DNA of 64,000 nt from contig NZ_CP159830.1 in assembly GCF_047730085.1 (NCBI RefSeq), forward strand, positions 2,046,001 to 2,110,000. Reading direction: 5' to 3'. This DNA is from Njordibacter sp937773555 (lineage in GTDB: Bacteria > Pseudomonadota > Gammaproteobacteria > Pseudomonadales > Balneatricaceae). The translations under genes and the position numbers were made by a program. Shown here one piece after another: positions 62,167 to 64,000 of this stretch. Each line of letters begins with the position of its first letter. Position 1 is the first letter of the stretch. The notes below the pieces were generated by a model, which saw only the letters and a program-made list of their open reading frames with translations, was not told the DNA's origin and searched no databases.

Positions 62167-62205
62167 TAAAAAAAAGCCTGCTAACGAGGTTAGCAGGCTT
62201 TTTGA
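62167..62205 (-). terminator. Terminator/attenuator between proX and proW
   Basis: A 12-bp stem AAGCCTGCTAAC/GTTAGCAGGCTT with a 3-base loop is followed on the minus strand by a run of eight T residues. It lies inside the transporter operon, after the binding-protein gene, where partial termination would keep ProX more abundant than ProW and ProV. Confidence 0.85.
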
Positions 62206-62217
62206 ATAACCCTTAGG

Positions 62218-63222
62218 TTAGTTTAAAGATTTTTTGATTAGGTTAGCGGCTTGTACGCCAACCCATTGAGTCCAAACGTCTTCATGGTTCATAAGAAATT
62301 CAATCGCTGCATCTTCACCGCCAGCTTGCTCATCAGCCATATACACTAGCATTGCGCCCATGGCGGCTGCAGGGTATTCCCGTGCCACAAGGTAAGCAGC
62401 AGCTTTGGGGTCATTGTTCTTCATAAATGAATCAGTAACAATGGTGTTGATTTCAGAGACACTCCAAGAAGTTGGCTGTGGATCAGCACACTCAGCTTGG
62501 GTAGTACAGCCAAGCCAGTCTTCCATTCCTTGAAATGGCACACCAAAATCAAGCGTAACCATATCCCACTTGCCCATCATCGCTGTTGGAGACCAGTAGT
62601 AACCAAAGTAGTCGTCACCACGTTGTGCAGCCTTAGCCATGGCACCATCAAGACCTGCAGCAGAACCTGGATCAACTAATACCCACCCTTTAGCTTCCAT
62701 ATCGAACGCTGTGAATAAGTTATTATTAATTTGCTGACAACCCCAACCTGCAGGACAACCCACGAACGCGCCTTTAGATGGATCTTCATTGTATGGGAAA
62801 AGATCAGGACGCTCGATGACATCCAACACAGTTTTAAGTTCTGGGTGATTCTTTAGCGTATAGCTAGGTACAACCCAACCTTCACCAGCGCCTAGAATTG
62901 GCATAGGATTCATTGAGTGTAAGCTGCCAGCTGCAATGGCAGCTTTCAGCGGAACATCGACCGATTGGGTCCATAATTCAGGAGCAATGTCAGGGACTCC
63001 TTTGGTGTTCATCGAAGCAAAAGTAGTCAGCGTTGCACCTGGAACCAATTCCACGCTGCAGCCATAACCTTCTTCTAGGATGATTTTGTCTACGTTAGCC
63101 ATAAACTCGGCAGATGCCCAGTTCATTTCTGCAATAGTTACGTCGCCACAGGCGGCTATCGCGCCTTGGGACATGGCAGTTGCTAGACCAGCAACAGCAA
63201 TACCTTTAACAAACTTGTTCAT
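62218..63222 (-). CDS. proX: Periplasmic substrate-binding protein ProX (OpuAC domain)
   Basis: ProX binds glycine betaine, choline or a similar quaternary amine in the periplasm and delivers it to ProW. The ATG at 63222 has GGAG six bases upstream and gives a Sec signal (MNKFVKGIAVAGLATAMSQG, cleaved near AIA-A). The open frame runs 26 codons further but lacks a good site. Two cysteine pairs occur (CPAGWGC and LGCTTQAEC). OpuAC-type segments include IAEMNWASAEFMANVD and VPSYTLKNHPELKTV. The ligand cannot be fixed from the sequence. Confidence 0.88.
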   Translation of the reverse strand: MNKFVKGIAVAGLATAMSQGAIAACGDVTIAEMNWASAEFMANVDKIILEEGYGCSVELVPGATLTTFASMNTKGVPDIAPELWTQSVDVPLKAAIAAGSLHSMNPMPILGAGEGWVVPSYTLKNHPELKTVLDVIERPDLFPYNEDPSKGAFVGCPAGWGCQQINNNLFTAFDMEAKGWVLVDPGSAAGLDGAMAKAAQRGDDYFGYYWSPTAMMGKWDMVTLDFGVPFQGMEDWLGCTTQAECADPQPTSWSVSEINTIVTDSFMKNNDPKAAAYLVAREYPAAAMGAMLVYMADEQAGGEDAAIEFLMNHEDVWTQWVGVQAANLIKKSLN

Positions 63223-63561
63223 TTCTAACTCCGTTATTATAATTAGTGAGGATTTATCTTTAAGCGGTAATGAAAAATAACAAAACAAATCAATAATCAC
63301 AAGGCTTCAGCCCTGCAGAAAACGCCTCTGCCGCACATAGATACTTATGTGCCGCATCAAGTCTACTTTGGTACACCCCAGTAAACAACTGCAATTTAGG
63401 CTTAATGTGGCATAGGCGTTGCAGTTATTTTTATGAAACCAACAATTATTTTTATGAACCCCAAACCCTATGTGCAAGTTACAGGACTATTAAAACAATA
63501 TTGTCATGGCGCAATTAGGCAGTTATATTTGCAGTACTGTGTCAAAACTTAAGGTAATTTA
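63223..63561. promoter_or_regulatory. Divergent control region of proX and the DsbA-like gene
   Basis: No gene is seen in this 339-bp stretch. The word TTATTTTTATGAA occurs at 63425 and 63446, a 21-bp period that puts both copies on one DNA face and looks like paired regulator sites. A 10-bp palindrome ACAATATTGT lies at 63495-63504. A clear promoter was not assigned on either strand. Confidence 0.45.
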
Positions 63562-64000
63562 GTGAAGCCATCTAATGCAACGCTGTTCTACATCCACGAC
63601 CCCATGTGCAGCTGGTGTTGGGGTTTCAAGCCCGTATGGCAGCAACTCCAAGCCCAGCTTGGCAGTACCGTAACCATTATTTATGTTGTGGGTGGCTTGG
63701 CGGCAGATTCAAACCAGCCCATGGCCACCGGCATGCAACACGCCTTAAAAGCCACATGGCAACGCATCGAGCAACACATACCCGGTACCAAATTCAATTA
63801 TGATTTTTGGAACCCTGCCAGCAATAGCATGCCAAGGCGCTCCACTTACCCGTCGTGCCGGGCGGTGTTAGCAGCCAAAATGCAAGACCCCACATTAGAA
63901 CAAGCAATGATTCTAGGTATACAGCAGGCCTACTATCTAAACGCCAAAAACCCCTCCAACATCGATGTTTTGGCTGAGGTTGCTCACAGCATCGGCCTAA
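63562..64000 (+). CDS. DsbA/FrnE-like thioredoxin-fold protein, partial
   Basis: The gene starts at a GTG at 63562, with AAGG eight bases upstream, and continues beyond the right edge; 146 residues are visible. FYIHDPMCSWCWGFKPVW has the CxxC redox centre (CSWC) of FrnE/DsbA-type proteins, and PRRSTYPSCRAVLAAK further on fits the helical insert. There is no signal peptide, so it would be cytoplasmic, as FrnE-type oxidoreductases often are. It diverges from proX and shows no link with the transporter. Confidence 0.78.
   Translation, partial: MKPSNATLFYIHDPMCSWCWGFKPVWQQLQAQLGSTVTIIYVVGGLAADSNQPMATGMQHALKATWQRIEQHIPGTKFNYDFWNPASNSMPRRSTYPSCRAVLAAKMQDPTLEQAMILGIQQAYYLNAKNPSNIDVLAEVAHSIGL

Overview
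The window reads as chromosomal DNA of a Gram-negative, flagellated, probably marine gammaproteobacterium. The evidence is a gammaproteobacterial-type flagellar rod/hook cluster with sigma-54 and FliA promoters, a PomAB-like stator, an OadGAB-type sodium pump, RfaH with an ops-like element, a WecA-family initiating transferase and a long-form ThiI. The genus cannot be fixed from the sequence alone; Cellvibrionales- or Oceanospirillales-like relatives are plausible. No rRNA, tRNA, CRISPR array or intact insertion sequence was seen.

Positions 1 to about 37.2 kb form one long minus-strand surface-polysaccharide/glycan locus. It begins at the right with a WecA-family transferase, rfaH, and a leader carrying a perfect 19-bp dyad and an ops/JUMPstart-like hairpin, followed by a MarR-type EPS regulator and galU. 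Next come adenosine kinase, metK and ahcY (the activated-methyl cycle), then nucleotide-sugar genes (gmm, manC, ugd, fcl, gmd and an RMD-like reductase). An assembly block follows (GT4, ABC flippase, a GT-B-like protein, GT2, a Wzy-like polymerase, two methyltransferases, a PhyH-like dioxygenase). The last block makes and decorates a pseudaminic-acid-type sugar: an amidotransferase with HisH-like and HisF-like partners, GNAT, pseB, pseC, aldo/keto reductase, a cytidylyltransferase-aminotransferase fusion and pseG. It ends in an overlapping tail of epimerase, phosphoesterase, ATP-grasp protein and formyltransferase that runs off the left edge. Two non-coding gaps hold decayed gene fragments, so the locus has been remodelled.

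Positions 37.4 to 52.1 kb hold yciO-like and flagellar genes. flgB, C, D, E, I, J, K and L lie on the minus strand and flgA, M, N plus a DUF2802 gene on the plus strand. An FlhB-C-terminal-like gene, a FliK-like gene and the stator pair follow on the minus strand. flgF, flgG and flgH are missing from their usual place between flgE and flgI, where a sigma-54 promoter remains. FlgA carries three SAF-like modules instead of one.

Positions 52.4 to 64 kb hold two small unknown genes, oadB-oadA-oadG, thiI, a GFA-family gene, a class III CoA-transferase, a proX-proW-proV type quaternary-amine ABC transporter with an internal terminator, and the start of a DsbA/FrnE-like gene cut by the right edge.
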